Assembly: GCF_004216665.1 (NCBI RefSeq)
Contig: NZ_SGWY01000003.1
Coordinates: 806,001-870,000 of the forward strand
Length of the DNA stretch: 64,000 nt
Direction of reading: 5' to 3'
From: Agromyces ramosus
GTDB taxonomy: Bacteria; Actinomycetota; Actinomycetes; Actinomycetales; Microbacteriaceae
Below are positions 43,982 to 52,168 of this stretch, piece by piece. Within the stretch, counting starts at the first letter, position 1. Each line of letters opens with the position of its first letter. A program made the position numbers and the translations under genes. The notes beneath the pieces are model-generated. The model was not told the DNA's origin and did not search any database. It saw only the letters and a list, made by a program, of their open reading frames with translations.

Positions 43982-44853
43982 CGCACGTCCACCCCCCTCG
44001 CCGCACCGGCGGATGACGCCTGCGGGCCGTGGAGAGCCTCGCGCACCGCGGTGACGCCCTCGAAGAACGCGGTGTCCTCGCGCAGGTCCTCGCCGCGCTC
44101 GGCGGCCTCGCCGAGCCGCACGTCGATCTCGTCGGTGATGCGACCCGGACGCGGCGACATGACGACGACCCGGTCGGACAGGTACACTGCCTCGGGGATC
44201 GAGTGGGTCACGAACACGACCGCGGCCCCCGTCTCGGCGCGGATGCGGAGGAGCTCGGTCTGCATGCGCTCGCGGGTCATCTCGTCGAGCGCGCCGAACG
44301 GCTCGTCCATGAGCAGCAGCCGCGGCGATTCGGCCAGCGACCGGGCGATGGCCACGCGCTGCTGCATGCCGCCCGAGAGCTGGTCGGGGTAGTGCTTCGC
44401 GAAGTCGGAGAGCCCGACGAGCTCGACCAGCTCCGCCACGCGCGCCCGGCGCGCGCTCGCCCCCACGCCGTGCAGCTGCAGGGGCAGCTCGATGTTGGCC
44501 GCGACGGAGCGCCACGGCAGCAGGCCGGCCTGCTGGAACGCGATGCCGTACGCCTGGTCGATGCGCGCCTGCCGTGCGGTCCTGCCGAAGACCCGGATGT
44601 CGCCGGCCGTGGGTTCGTCGAGGTCGGCGATGAGGCGGAGCAGGGTGGACTTGCCGCACCCCGATGGGCCGATGAGCGACACGAACTCCCCGTCGTGCAC
44701 CGTGAGCTCGATGCCGGTGAGCGCGGTGACCGTGGCCCCCTTCGCCCCGGTGAAGACCCGCTCGACGCCGCGCACGACGACGGCCTCGGTCGCATCGGCG
44801 GGGGGCGTCGGCCCGGTGGCGGCTGCGCTCGGCTGGGGCGCTGACGTGCTCAT
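43978..44853 (-). CDS. ABC transporter ATPase (SsuB/TauB-like)
   Basis: A 291-residue ATPase. Walker A LIGPSGCGKSTLLRLIADL, Q-loop IAFQQAGLLPWRSVAANIEL, signature LSGGMQQRVAIARSL, Walker B LLLMDEPFGALDEMTRERMQ and switch His in VFVTHSIPEAVYLSDRVVVM are intact. The N-terminal 25 residues are an Ala/Pro extension. Overlaps both neighbouring permease genes by four bases, so all three are coupled. Confidence 0.92.
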   Translation of the reverse strand: MSTSAPQPSAAATGPTPPADATEAVVVRGVERVFTGAKGATVTALTGIELTVHDGEFVSLIGPSGCGKSTLLRLIADLDEPTAGDIRVFGRTARQARIDQAYGIAFQQAGLLPWRSVAANIELPLQLHGVGASARRARVAELVELVGLSDFAKHYPDQLSGGMQQRVAIARSLAESPRLLLMDEPFGALDEMTRERMQTELLRIRAETGAAVVFVTHSIPEAVYLSDRVVVMSPRPGRITDEIDVRLGEAAERGEDLREDTAFFEGVTAVREALHGPQASSAGAARGVDVR

Positions 44854-45773
44854 GCGGCGGTCTCCTGTCGGCGGAACGGGCTGAGGAAGGCGGCGAGGAG
44901 CGCGACGAACCCGGCGGCGACGAGGCCGAGCAGCACCGCACCGAGGATCGGCGACCACGGCTTGGCGGGATCGCTCGAGGCCGCGACGGCGGTCTCGAGG
45001 ATGAGCCGGCCGATGCCCCCGCTGAACCCGACCGAGATCTCGGCCACGACGGTGCCGACCACGGCGTTCGCGGCGGCGAGCCGCAGGGCGGGGATGAGGA
45101 ACGGCACGCTCGCGGGCAGCCGGAGCCGGAAGAGGGTGGTCCACCATCCCGCCGCGTAGCTGCGCATCAGGTCGAGGTCGGCGGCCTCCGGACTCTGCAG
45201 GCCGCGCAGGGCGCCGACGGCGACCGGGAAGAAGGCGAGGTAGCTCGCGATGATCACGACCGACATCCAGCTCTCCCACGAGAACGCGCCGAACTCCAGT
45301 CGCGAGCCCCAGTTGCGGATGAGCGGGGCGAGCGCGATGAGCGGCACGGTCTGGCTGAGGATGACGAACGGCAGCACGGCACGCTCGGCGATGCGGAACC
45401 CGAGCATGAGCAGGGCGAGCGCGAAGCCCACCACGACCCCGACCAGCCAGCCGAGCGCCGCGATGCCGAGGCTCACGAGCGCCGCGAGGAGCACCACGAC
45501 TCCCAGCGGCAGCGCGCCCGGGGCACGGGTCACCGGCGTGGCCGCACGCGCGAGCATCTCCCACGTGTGCGGCATCGCCTGGTCGCTCGTGCGGGGAAGC
45601 AGCCGGATGCCGCTGCCGGTGACGCCTTCCCGGGCGCCGATCAGCCAGCCGTCGGCCGGCCCCACGAGCTTGTACAGCTCCCACACCGCGGCGAGCGCCA
45701 CGAGGCCCAGCACGCCCCAGAGCACCGCGCGCCATCGCCGCGCTCGCCTGGTTGCGGGGGTCGTCGTCGTCAT
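44850..45773 (-). CDS. ABC transporter permease 1, with an N-terminal insertion
   Basis: A 307-residue permease. After the first helix there is an unusual hydrophilic stretch (about 38-80: GWLIGAREGVTGSGIRLLPR...) before the second, longer than in permease 2. The EAA-like loop reads LRGLQSPEAADLDLMRSYAA with RLRLPASVPFLIPALRLAAA. It overlaps the LLM enzyme gene by four bases and the ATPase gene by four. Confidence 0.86.
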   Translation of the reverse strand: MTTTTPATRRARRWRAVLWGVLGLVALAAVWELYKLVGPADGWLIGAREGVTGSGIRLLPRTSDQAMPHTWEMLARAATPVTRAPGALPLGVVVLLAALVSLGIAALGWLVGVVVGFALALLMLGFRIAERAVLPFVILSQTVPLIALAPLIRNWGSRLEFGAFSWESWMSVVIIASYLAFFPVAVGALRGLQSPEAADLDLMRSYAAGWWTTLFRLRLPASVPFLIPALRLAAANAVVGTVVAEISVGFSGGIGRLILETAVAASSDPAKPWSPILGAVLLGLVAAGFVALLAAFLSPFRRQETAA

Positions 45774-46786
45774 GCCTTCGCCGTGATGTGCTCGGTCATG
45801 GCGGGGATCACGGTCTCGCCGTACACGCGCAGCGTCTCCTCCTTGTTGTCATGCTGGAGGTACCCGGCGAACTGGTCGACGCCGAGCTCGGCGAGCTGCT
45901 TCAGCTTGTCGAGGTGCTGGTCGGCGGTGCCCAGGAGGCAGAATCGGTCGACGATCTCGTCGGGCACGAACTGGGTGTGCACGTTGCCCGCCCGCCCGTG
46001 CTCGTTGTAGTCGTAGTCCTCGCGGCCCTTGATGTAGTCGGTCAACGCGTCGGGCACGGTGCCGTGCATGCCGTACTTCGCGACGATGTCGGCGACGTGG
46101 TTGCCCACCATGCCGCCGAACCAGCGGCACTGGTCGCGCATGTGCGCCCAGTCGTCGCCGATGTAGAACGGCGCGGCGACGCAGAACTTCACCGACTTCG
46201 GGTCGCGGCCGGCCGCCTCCGCGGCATCCCGGACCGTCTTGATCATCCAGGCGGCGATGTCGACGTCGGCGAGCTGCAGGATGAACCCGTCGCCCACCTC
46301 GCCCGCGAGCTTCAGCGCCATCGGGCCGTAGGCGGCGACCCACACCTCGAGCTCGGAGCCCCGGCTCCACGGGAACCGGATCGTCGAGCCGTGGTACTCC
46401 ACCGGGCGCGAGTTGCCGAGTTCCCGGATGACGTGGATCGACTCGCGCAGCTCGGCGATGGTGGTCGGCTTGCCGTTCGTGACGCGCACGGCCGAGTCGC
46501 CCCGCCCGATGCCGCACACGGTGCGATTGCCGAACATCTCGTTCAGGGTCGCGAACACCGACGCGGTGACCGTCCAGTCGCGGGTGGCCGGATTCGTCAC
46601 GAACGGGCCGACCTTGATGCGCTGGGTCTGCGACAGGATCTGGCTGTAGATGACGTACGGCTCCTGCCACAGCAGGTGCGAGTCGAAGGTCCACACGTGC
46701 GTGAACCCGTGCGCCTCGGCGAGCTTCGCGAGCTGGATGGTCCGCGATGCCGGGGGGTTGGTCTGCAGGACCGCTCCGAATTCCAT
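45770..46786 (-). CDS. LLM-class, F420-type oxidoreductase (TIGR03842-like)
   Basis: A 338-residue (beta/alpha)8 enzyme of the luciferase-like/F420 superfamily, close to methylene-tetrahydromethanopterin reductase. N-terminal MEFGAVLQTNPPASRTIQLA, AEAHGFTHVWTFDSHLLWQE, RIKVGPFVTNPATRDWTVTA and the cofactor-binding GNRTVCGIGRGDSAVRVTNG are the landmarks I associate with TIGR03842, a family of unknown function. GGGGAG precedes the ATG. It lies between dihydropyrimidinase and the transporter genes in one coupled operon. The cluster lacks dihydropyrimidine dehydrogenase; this enzyme could supply a pyrimidine reduction or an oxidation of an unusual substrate. cofD at 56 kb shows the cell can make F420. 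The reaction is unknown; the role is inference. Confidence 0.82.
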   Translation of the reverse strand: MEFGAVLQTNPPASRTIQLAKLAEAHGFTHVWTFDSHLLWQEPYVIYSQILSQTQRIKVGPFVTNPATRDWTVTASVFATLNEMFGNRTVCGIGRGDSAVRVTNGKPTTIAELRESIHVIRELGNSRPVEYHGSTIRFPWSRGSELEVWVAAYGPMALKLAGEVGDGFILQLADVDIAAWMIKTVRDAAEAAGRDPKSVKFCVAAPFYIGDDWAHMRDQCRWFGGMVGNHVADIVAKYGMHGTVPDALTDYIKGREDYDYNEHGRAGNVHTQFVPDEIVDRFCLLGTADQHLDKLKQLAELGVDQFAGYLQHDNKEETLRVYGETVIPAMTEHITAKA

Positions 46787-46819
46787 CGGCGCTCCCCTTT
46801 CGTGGTCGTGTGCGGGGGA

Positions 46820-48256
46820 TCAGACGAGGTACGAGCTGAGGCCGCGCTTGAGGAAGCGGCCGTCGCCCTTGGCGCCGAGGTACTCGTCGCCGTCGACGAT
46901 GACCTTGCCGCGCGAGAGCACCGTGTCGACGTGGCCGTCGATCTCGTAGCCCTCCCACGCGGAGTAGTCCATGTTCATGTGGTGGGTCTTCTCGAGGCCG
47001 ATCGACGTGTGGCCGTTCGGGTCGTACACCACGATGTCCGCGTCGGCGCCGGGCTGGATGGCGCCCTTCCTGCCGGCGAGGCCGAACATCCGCGCGGGCG
47101 TGGTGCTGGTGAGCTCCACCCAGCGCTCGAGCGTGATCTCGCCCGTGACGACGCCCTGGTACATGAGGTCCATGCGGTGCTCGATCGAGCCGATGCCGTT
47201 CGGGATCTTGCGGAAGTCGCCGAGGCCGAGCTCCTTCTGGTCCTTCATGCAGAACGGGCAGTGGTCGGTCGAGACCATCTGCAGGTCGTTCGTGCGGAGC
47301 GCCTGCCACATCGCGTCCTGGTGCCGCTCCTCCCGGCTGCGGAGCGGCGTCGAGCACACCCACTTCGCGCCCTCGAAGTGCCCCCACTGCTCGCTCTCCG
47401 CGCCGAGCTGCTCCTCGAGCGAGAGGTAGAGGTACTGCGGACACGTCTCGCCGTAGACGTTCTGGCCCTTGTCGCGCGCCCACGCGAGCTGCTCCACGGC
47501 CTGCTTCGCCGACACGTGCACGACGTAGAGCGGCGCACCCGTCAGCTTCGCGAGCATGATCGCGCGGTGCGTCGCCTCCTCCTCCATCTCCCAGGCGCGG
47601 GCGATGCCGTGGTAGTACGGATCGGTCTTGCCCTGGTCGACGAGCTGCTGGGCGAGCACGTCGATGGCAGGGCCGTTCTCGGCGTGCATCATCGTGAGCA
47701 TGCCGGTGTCGCGGGAGACCTGCATGGCCTTCAGGATCTGCGCGTCATCCGAGTAGAAGACGCCCGGATAGGCCATGAAGAGCTTGAAGCTCGACACGCC
47801 CTCGTCGGGCAGCCGTCGCATCGCCGCGAGCGAGTCCTCGTTGACGTCGCCGACGATCTGGTGGAACCCGTAGTCGATCGCGCAGTTGCCCGCCGCCTTC
47901 TCGTGCCACGCGGCAAGCCCGTCCTCGACGCGCTGACCGTAGGTCTGCACCGCGAAGTCGATGATCGACGTCGTGCCGCCCCAGGCGGCCGCCCGCGTGC
48001 CCGTCTCGAAGGTGTCGGATGCCTCGGTGCCGCCGAACGGCAGCTGCATGTGCGTGTGCGCGTCGATGCCGCCCGGGATCACGTACTTGCCGGCGGCGTC
48101 GATGACGCGATCGACGGATGCCGCGACATCCGTGCCCAGCAGGGTGCTGCCGGGCTCGAGCACGGCCCGGATCGTCTCGCCGTCGACGAGCACGTCGGCG
48201 ACGGCGCGACCCGTGGCGCTCACGACGGTGCCGCCGGTGATGAGGGTGGTGGTCAT
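46820..48256 (-). CDS. hydA: Dihydropyrimidinase (hydantoinase)
   Basis: A 478-residue metal-dependent cyclic amidohydrolase that opens dihydrouracil or dihydrothymine to N-carbamoyl-beta-amino acids (and often hydantoins). Metal ligands His67 and His69 in GGIDAHTHMQLPFGGTEASD, carboxylated Lys158 in SSFKLFMAYPG, then APLYVVHVSAKQAVEQLAWA and STDHCPFCMKDQKELGLGDF. Length is usual. GGAG lies before the ATG at 48256. It sits 27 bases after the nitrilase gene and 33 before the LLM gene, as the second gene of the cluster. Confidence 0.94.
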   Translation of the reverse strand: MTTTLITGGTVVSATGRAVADVLVDGETIRAVLEPGSTLLGTDVAASVDRVIDAAGKYVIPGGIDAHTHMQLPFGGTEASDTFETGTRAAAWGGTTSIIDFAVQTYGQRVEDGLAAWHEKAAGNCAIDYGFHQIVGDVNEDSLAAMRRLPDEGVSSFKLFMAYPGVFYSDDAQILKAMQVSRDTGMLTMMHAENGPAIDVLAQQLVDQGKTDPYYHGIARAWEMEEEATHRAIMLAKLTGAPLYVVHVSAKQAVEQLAWARDKGQNVYGETCPQYLYLSLEEQLGAESEQWGHFEGAKWVCSTPLRSREERHQDAMWQALRTNDLQMVSTDHCPFCMKDQKELGLGDFRKIPNGIGSIEHRMDLMYQGVVTGEITLERWVELTSTTPARMFGLAGRKGAIQPGADADIVVYDPNGHTSIGLEKTHHMNMDYSAWEGYEIDGHVDTVLSRGKVIVDGDEYLGAKGDGRFLKRGLSSYLV

Positions 48257-48283
48257 GGTTCGCTCCTTCGCGTGGCTCGTCGA

Positions 48284-49132
48284 CTACGGCTTCGGGATGG
48301 AGGTGTAGGAGTCGGGACGCCGGTCGCGGTAGAACTGCCAGGCGTTGCGGACGTCGCGGATCATGTCCATGTCGAGGTCGCGCACCACGACCTCCTCGTC
48401 GGTCTCCGAGCCGTACCCGCCGACGATGTTGCCCTGCGGGTCGACGAACTGGCTCTTGCCGTAGAAGTTCACGGCGAGTTCGCCGTACTCGTTGTCCTCG
48501 AGGCCGACCCGGTTGGCGGCGGCCACGAAGTAGCCGTTGGCGGCGGCGGCGGCCGGCTGCTCGATCTCCCAGAGGCGGTTCGAGAGGCCCGGCTTCGTGG
48601 CGTTCGGGTTGAAGACGATCTGCGCGCCGTTCAGGCCCAGCTCGCGCCAGCCCTCGGGGAAGTGCCGGTCGTAGCAGATGTACGCGCCGATGGGCCCGAC
48701 GGCCGTGTGGAACACCGGATAGCCGAGGTTGCCGGGGCGGAAGTAGAACTTCTCCCAGAACTTGTCGAGGTTGGGGATGTGGTGCTTGCGGTACGAACCG
48801 AGGATCGTGCCGTCGGCGTCGACGACGACCGCGGTGTTGTAGTAGACGCCGGGCTGCTCCTCCTCGTAGATCGGCAGCACCATGACCATGCCGAGCTCCT
48901 TGGCGAGCGCCGCGAAGCGCTGCACGATCGGGCCGTCGGCCGGCTCGGCGTAGTCGTAGTACTTCACGTCCTCGGTGATGCCGAAGTACGGGCCGTAGAA
49001 GAGCTCCTGGAAGCAGATCACCTGGGCGCCCTGCTCCTTCGCGTCGCGGGCGAACTGCTCGTGCTTGTCGAGCATGGACTCCTTGTCGCCGGTCCAGGTC
49101 GTCTGCGTGATGGCCGCTCGGACGATGGTCAT
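48284..49132 (-). CDS. Nitrilase-superfamily amidase, probable beta-ureidopropionase
   Basis: A 282-residue carbon-nitrogen hydrolase with the complete catalytic triad Glu43 (ICFQELFYGPYF), Lys116 (GSYRKHHIPNLDKFWEKFYF) and Cys153 (GAYICYDRHFPEGWRELGL). The sequence around these sites fits N-carbamoyl-beta-alanine amidohydrolase/N-carbamoylputrescine amidase. Placed directly before dihydropyrimidinase, the product of which it would hydrolyse to beta-alanine, CO2 and ammonia. First gene of the minus-strand cluster, with AGGAGG 4 bases before the ATG and a divergent MocR-type regulator 220 bases away. Confidence 0.92.
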   Translation of the reverse strand: MTIVRAAITQTTWTGDKESMLDKHEQFARDAKEQGAQVICFQELFYGPYFGITEDVKYYDYAEPADGPIVQRFAALAKELGMVMVLPIYEEEQPGVYYNTAVVVDADGTILGSYRKHHIPNLDKFWEKFYFRPGNLGYPVFHTAVGPIGAYICYDRHFPEGWRELGLNGAQIVFNPNATKPGLSNRLWEIEQPAAAAANGYFVAAANRVGLEDNEYGELAVNFYGKSQFVDPQGNIVGGYGSETDEEVVVRDLDMDMIRDVRNAWQFYRDRRPDSYTSIPKP

Positions 49133-49271
49133 GTTGCCTCCTGAGTCGGTCGGCGTCGTTGCCGTCCGCTCGGTGCTCTGGGCGGGGGAGTGCTGCTCAG
49201 GTGCTACCGGGCGATGCTGCGACGCCGAGAGGTGGGGGTTTCCGAACGGGACTCGCGACCCGTTCTGTTAT

Positions 49272-49286
49272 TGTTCGGCGTGAACA
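49272..49286. promoter_or_regulatory. Inverted repeat in the divergent region, candidate MocR-type site
   Basis: TGTTC-GGCGT-GAACA lies within an AT-richer island (about 49260-49335), 73 bases before the regulator gene and 139 bases before the nitrilase gene. MocR regulators usually bind between themselves and a divergent target; the assignment is inference. Confidence 0.5.
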
Positions 49287-49352
49287 TTTCTCTTTTGTTT
49301 CACTCTGTGTCGCTGTGGTTAATCATCCTGTCCCTTGCTTCGTGAGGAGGCA

Positions 49353-50798
49353 ATGGTCGTGTCGGGTATTCATGTGACTGGTGCTCATCCGACGGGGCTT
49401 CGTGCGGATGCCTCCGCGCTGACCGCGCTCGCCGAGTTCCCCGATACAACCCCCCGCGGCATCGCCGGGGTGATCGCCCGCCTCGTGAACACGGGCGACC
49501 TGGCGGCCGGCGAACGGCTCCCCACCGTGCGCGAGCTCGCAAGCGCCCTCGGCGTGAGCCCGGCGACGGTGAGCCAGGCGTGGCAGGCGCTGTCGCGGGC
49601 GGGACTCATCGAGTCACGCGGCCGAGCGGGCAGCTTCGTGCGCAGCGCGACCTCCGCTCGCCTCGCGCCCCGGATGCGCGGGATGGCGGCCCCGAACGAC
49701 CCCGTGCGCCTCGACCTCTCGCGCGGGACCCCCGACCCGCTGCTGCTGCCCGCGCTCGGGCCGGCGCTGTCGCGGGTGTCGGCGCGCGCGGAGACCGGGA
49801 GCTACCAGGCCGAACCGGTGATCCCCGCGCTCGCGTCGGTGCTCGCGGCGTCGTGGCCCTCGACGGTGGAGTCGATCATGGTCGTCGACGGCGCGCTCGA
49901 CGCCATCTCGCGCACGCTCGAGCAGGTCGTGCGCTTCGGCGATCGCGTGATCGTCGAGAGCCCCGGGTTCCCGCCCTTCCTCGACCTGCTCGACGTGCTC
50001 GGCGCCGAAGCCGTGCCCGTGCGGCTCGACGAGTACGGCATGGTGCCCGACGCCCTCGGCCGTGCGCTGCACCGGCGACCGGTCGCGGTGCTGCTGCAGC
50101 CGCGCGCCCAGAATCCCACGGGCGCGTCGATGACCCCGGCGCGCGCCGAGGAGCTCGCACGCGTCATCCGGGCGGCATCCGACGTGGACGACCTCGTCGT
50201 GATCGAGGACGACCACTCGGGGCTGATCTCCACCGAGGGCGACGTGACGCTCGGCACGTGGCTCCCCGACCGCGTCGTGCACGTGCGCAGCTTCTCGAAG
50301 TCGCACGGACCCGACCTCCGCATCGCGGCGCTCGGCGGTCCCCGCGAGCTCGTCGACCGCGTCGTCGCCCGACGCATGCTCGGCCCGGGCTGGACGTCGC
50401 GGATGCTGCAGACGATCCTGCTCGACCTGCTCACCGAGGGCGCATCGATCGATGCGGTGGCGGAGGCGCGGCGCCAGTACTACACACGCCAGCGCGCCCT
50501 CGGCGACGCCCTCCGCGCCCGCGGCGTGCCCGTGGCGCCGGCCGACGGCATCAACCTCTGGGTGCCGGTGCTGAGCGAGCGTTCGGCGCTCGTGCAGCTC
50601 GCCGCGGCCGGCATCCGGGTGGCGGCCGGCACGCCCTTCCTCGCCGCATCCGACTCGGCGGATGCCGCGAACGGCTCGCGCTCGCGGCCGGGCGGCGACT
50701 TCGTGCGCGTCACCGTCGGCGTGCTGCGCGACGGCACCGACGAGGTCGCGGACGCCCTCGCCACGGCGGCGCACCACCTCGCCGCGGGCGGCTACTGA
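49353..50798 (+). CDS. MocR/PdxR-type regulator (GntR helix-turn-helix fused to an aminotransferase fold)
   Basis: A 481-residue fusion. Winged helix at about 30-95 (LVNTGDLAAGERLPTVRELA and SALGVSPATVSQAWQALSRA), then a class-I aminotransferase-like domain to the end with the PLP lysine in VRSFSKSHGPDLRIAALGG. Such regulators bind PLP and sense amino compounds. GAGGAGG ends 2 bases before ATG 49353 and 8 before an in-frame GTG at 49359, so the start may be either. It is divergent from the pyrimidine-catabolism cluster, and beta-alanine or a related amine adduct of PLP is a plausible effector. Confidence 0.9.
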   Translation: MVVSGIHVTGAHPTGLRADASALTALAEFPDTTPRGIAGVIARLVNTGDLAAGERLPTVRELASALGVSPATVSQAWQALSRAGLIESRGRAGSFVRSATSARLAPRMRGMAAPNDPVRLDLSRGTPDPLLLPALGPALSRVSARAETGSYQAEPVIPALASVLAASWPSTVESIMVVDGALDAISRTLEQVVRFGDRVIVESPGFPPFLDLLDVLGAEAVPVRLDEYGMVPDALGRALHRRPVAVLLQPRAQNPTGASMTPARAEELARVIRAASDVDDLVVIEDDHSGLISTEGDVTLGTWLPDRVVHVRSFSKSHGPDLRIAALGGPRELVDRVVARRMLGPGWTSRMLQTILLDLLTEGASIDAVAEARRQYYTRQRALGDALRARGVPVAPADGINLWVPVLSERSALVQLAAAGIRVAAGTPFLAASDSADAANGSRSRPGGDFVRVTVGVLRDGTDEVADALATAAHHLAAGGY

Positions 50799-52006
50799 CG
50801 GCTCAGCGGCTCGGTGCGGTCCGACGGCGCGCCGTCTGATCCGGCCGCGCGATCGATGGACCGAGGGCGCGGTCGCGCGTAGTCGAGGATCCAGACCGCG
50901 GCTGCGCCCAGCGGCAGCAGCGCGTACTCGGCGGAGCGCCCCGTGACGACGACGACCGCCGTGACGCCGACGGCCGCAAGAACGACCGCGACCGTCATGA
51001 CGCGATACCACGGCGGTCTGCCCGCGGTCACGCGAGCCCACCACTGGAACACCCGGAACGGACCGGGCAGGGGAATCCGCGACTCCAGCCAGATGCTCTC
51101 CGCCCTCGTGGCCGGTCCCGCGACCTCGGCACCCGGCAGCTCGAGCGGGTCGAGACTGCCCTCGGCCACGAGCGCCACTTCGGCGGGAATGCCGCAGTAG
51201 TCCGCCATACGCGCGAACGTGTCGGGCGAACTCGAGGGCTTCCGCAGCTCGATGCGGAACTCCTGCGCGCGGTGCTCGCGAACGCGTGCCGCTCTCGCCA
51301 TGATCCTGAACGACGGGTCGAGCTCGAACTGGCTCTCGACGATCTGGCGCATCGTGAGGCCGTCATGGTCGACCTGCCACCCGTCGGACGGGTCGACGAC
51401 CACGAAGTGCTGGTCCCACCATCGGAGGTCCGACCGGAACCGCCCGCCGGCGGCGAAGGCACGACGCGACCGGCTGGCCCACATCAGCACGGATCGGCCC
51501 CGTCGCCAGTACCCGGAGATGACGAGCGCCTGAGGGTCGTGCGGGACGTACAGCACTCCCCTGCCGAGTGGGACCCAGGTCACGGGGCCGCCGAGGGCGT
51601 GCGCGACGAGCTCCGGCGCTCCGAACTGCTGCGACTCGGTGTACCACGCGAACGAGCGGATGCCCCAGCCATGCGACGGCGGACCCGTTTCGTCATCGGC
51701 CGGGGCGTCTGGTTCGCCGACCCACGCCGCGCGCCCGAATCGCTCGCGCAGACGCATTCGGAAGCCTTCGAGCTCACCCCTCCCGAAACCCACGGCGGCC
51801 TCATCGGGGAACCATTGGGCGGGAACGCCCGACTCGTCGGCGAACAGCACGCCGTACACCTCGGCCGAGGAATCACCCGCGAGCACGTTGACGGCGCCCA
51901 CGACGCCCTCGGCTTCGAGGAAGGCGACGAGCTCGTGGCTCGGGTCGTGCCCGTCGTGGACGGGTACGCCGAATTCGGTCATTCCGAGCGTCTCGAGGCG
52001 CTCCAT
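50792..52006 (-). CDS. Unknown protein with C-terminal membrane helices
   Basis: A 404-residue protein I do not recognise. Residues 1-330 are soluble with many aromatic residues (GWGIRSFAWYTESQQFGAPE, VISGYWRRGRSVLMWASRSR, FRSDLRWWDQHFVVVDPSDG); two hydrophobic helices follow (about 340-362, WYRVMTVAVVLAAVGVTAVV, and about 367-385), then a short charged tail. ATG 52006 has GGAGC 4 bases upstream. Codon use is like its neighbours. Ends convergently with the MocR gene, overlapping it by 7 bases, and is followed upstream by nothing on the same strand except the EF-G-like gene on minus. Confidence 0.75.
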   Translation of the reverse strand: MERLETLGMTEFGVPVHDGHDPSHELVAFLEAEGVVGAVNVLAGDSSAEVYGVLFADESGVPAQWFPDEAAVGFGRGELEGFRMRLRERFGRAAWVGEPDAPADDETGPPSHGWGIRSFAWYTESQQFGAPELVAHALGGPVTWVPLGRGVLYVPHDPQALVISGYWRRGRSVLMWASRSRRAFAAGGRFRSDLRWWDQHFVVVDPSDGWQVDHDGLTMRQIVESQFELDPSFRIMARAARVREHRAQEFRIELRKPSSSPDTFARMADYCGIPAEVALVAEGSLDPLELPGAEVAGPATRAESIWLESRIPLPGPFRVFQWWARVTAGRPPWYRVMTVAVVLAAVGVTAVVVVTGRSAEYALLPLGAAAVWILDYARPRPRSIDRAAGSDGAPSDRTEPLSRQ

Positions 52007-52168
52007 CGCGGCTCCTTCGGGTCGGCCGTGTGTCGGCCAGTGCCGCGCTCCTCGATCGTAGGGCCGAGGCCGCGCCCGGGGCATCCGAGCCGATAACGGT
52101 TCGGAGAAGATCAGCCGTTCCCGACCGACCGGCCCCAGGTGCGTCTCGCGGTCGCTGCGCGCGCCGCG

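Noticed and set aside
45770-46786. LLM enzyme as RutA-type pyrimidine oxygenase
   Set aside because: RutA belongs to the same superfamily, but no rutB, rutD or rutF partner is present and the neighbours are those of the reductive route; the N-terminal and cofactor motifs fit the F420-type family better.
45752-49144. Very long open frame on the plus strand opposite the pyrimidine cluster
   Set aside because: It is antisense to six well-recognised genes, its translation is Arg/Val/Asp-rich without any domain, and long antisense frames are expected at this GC content.
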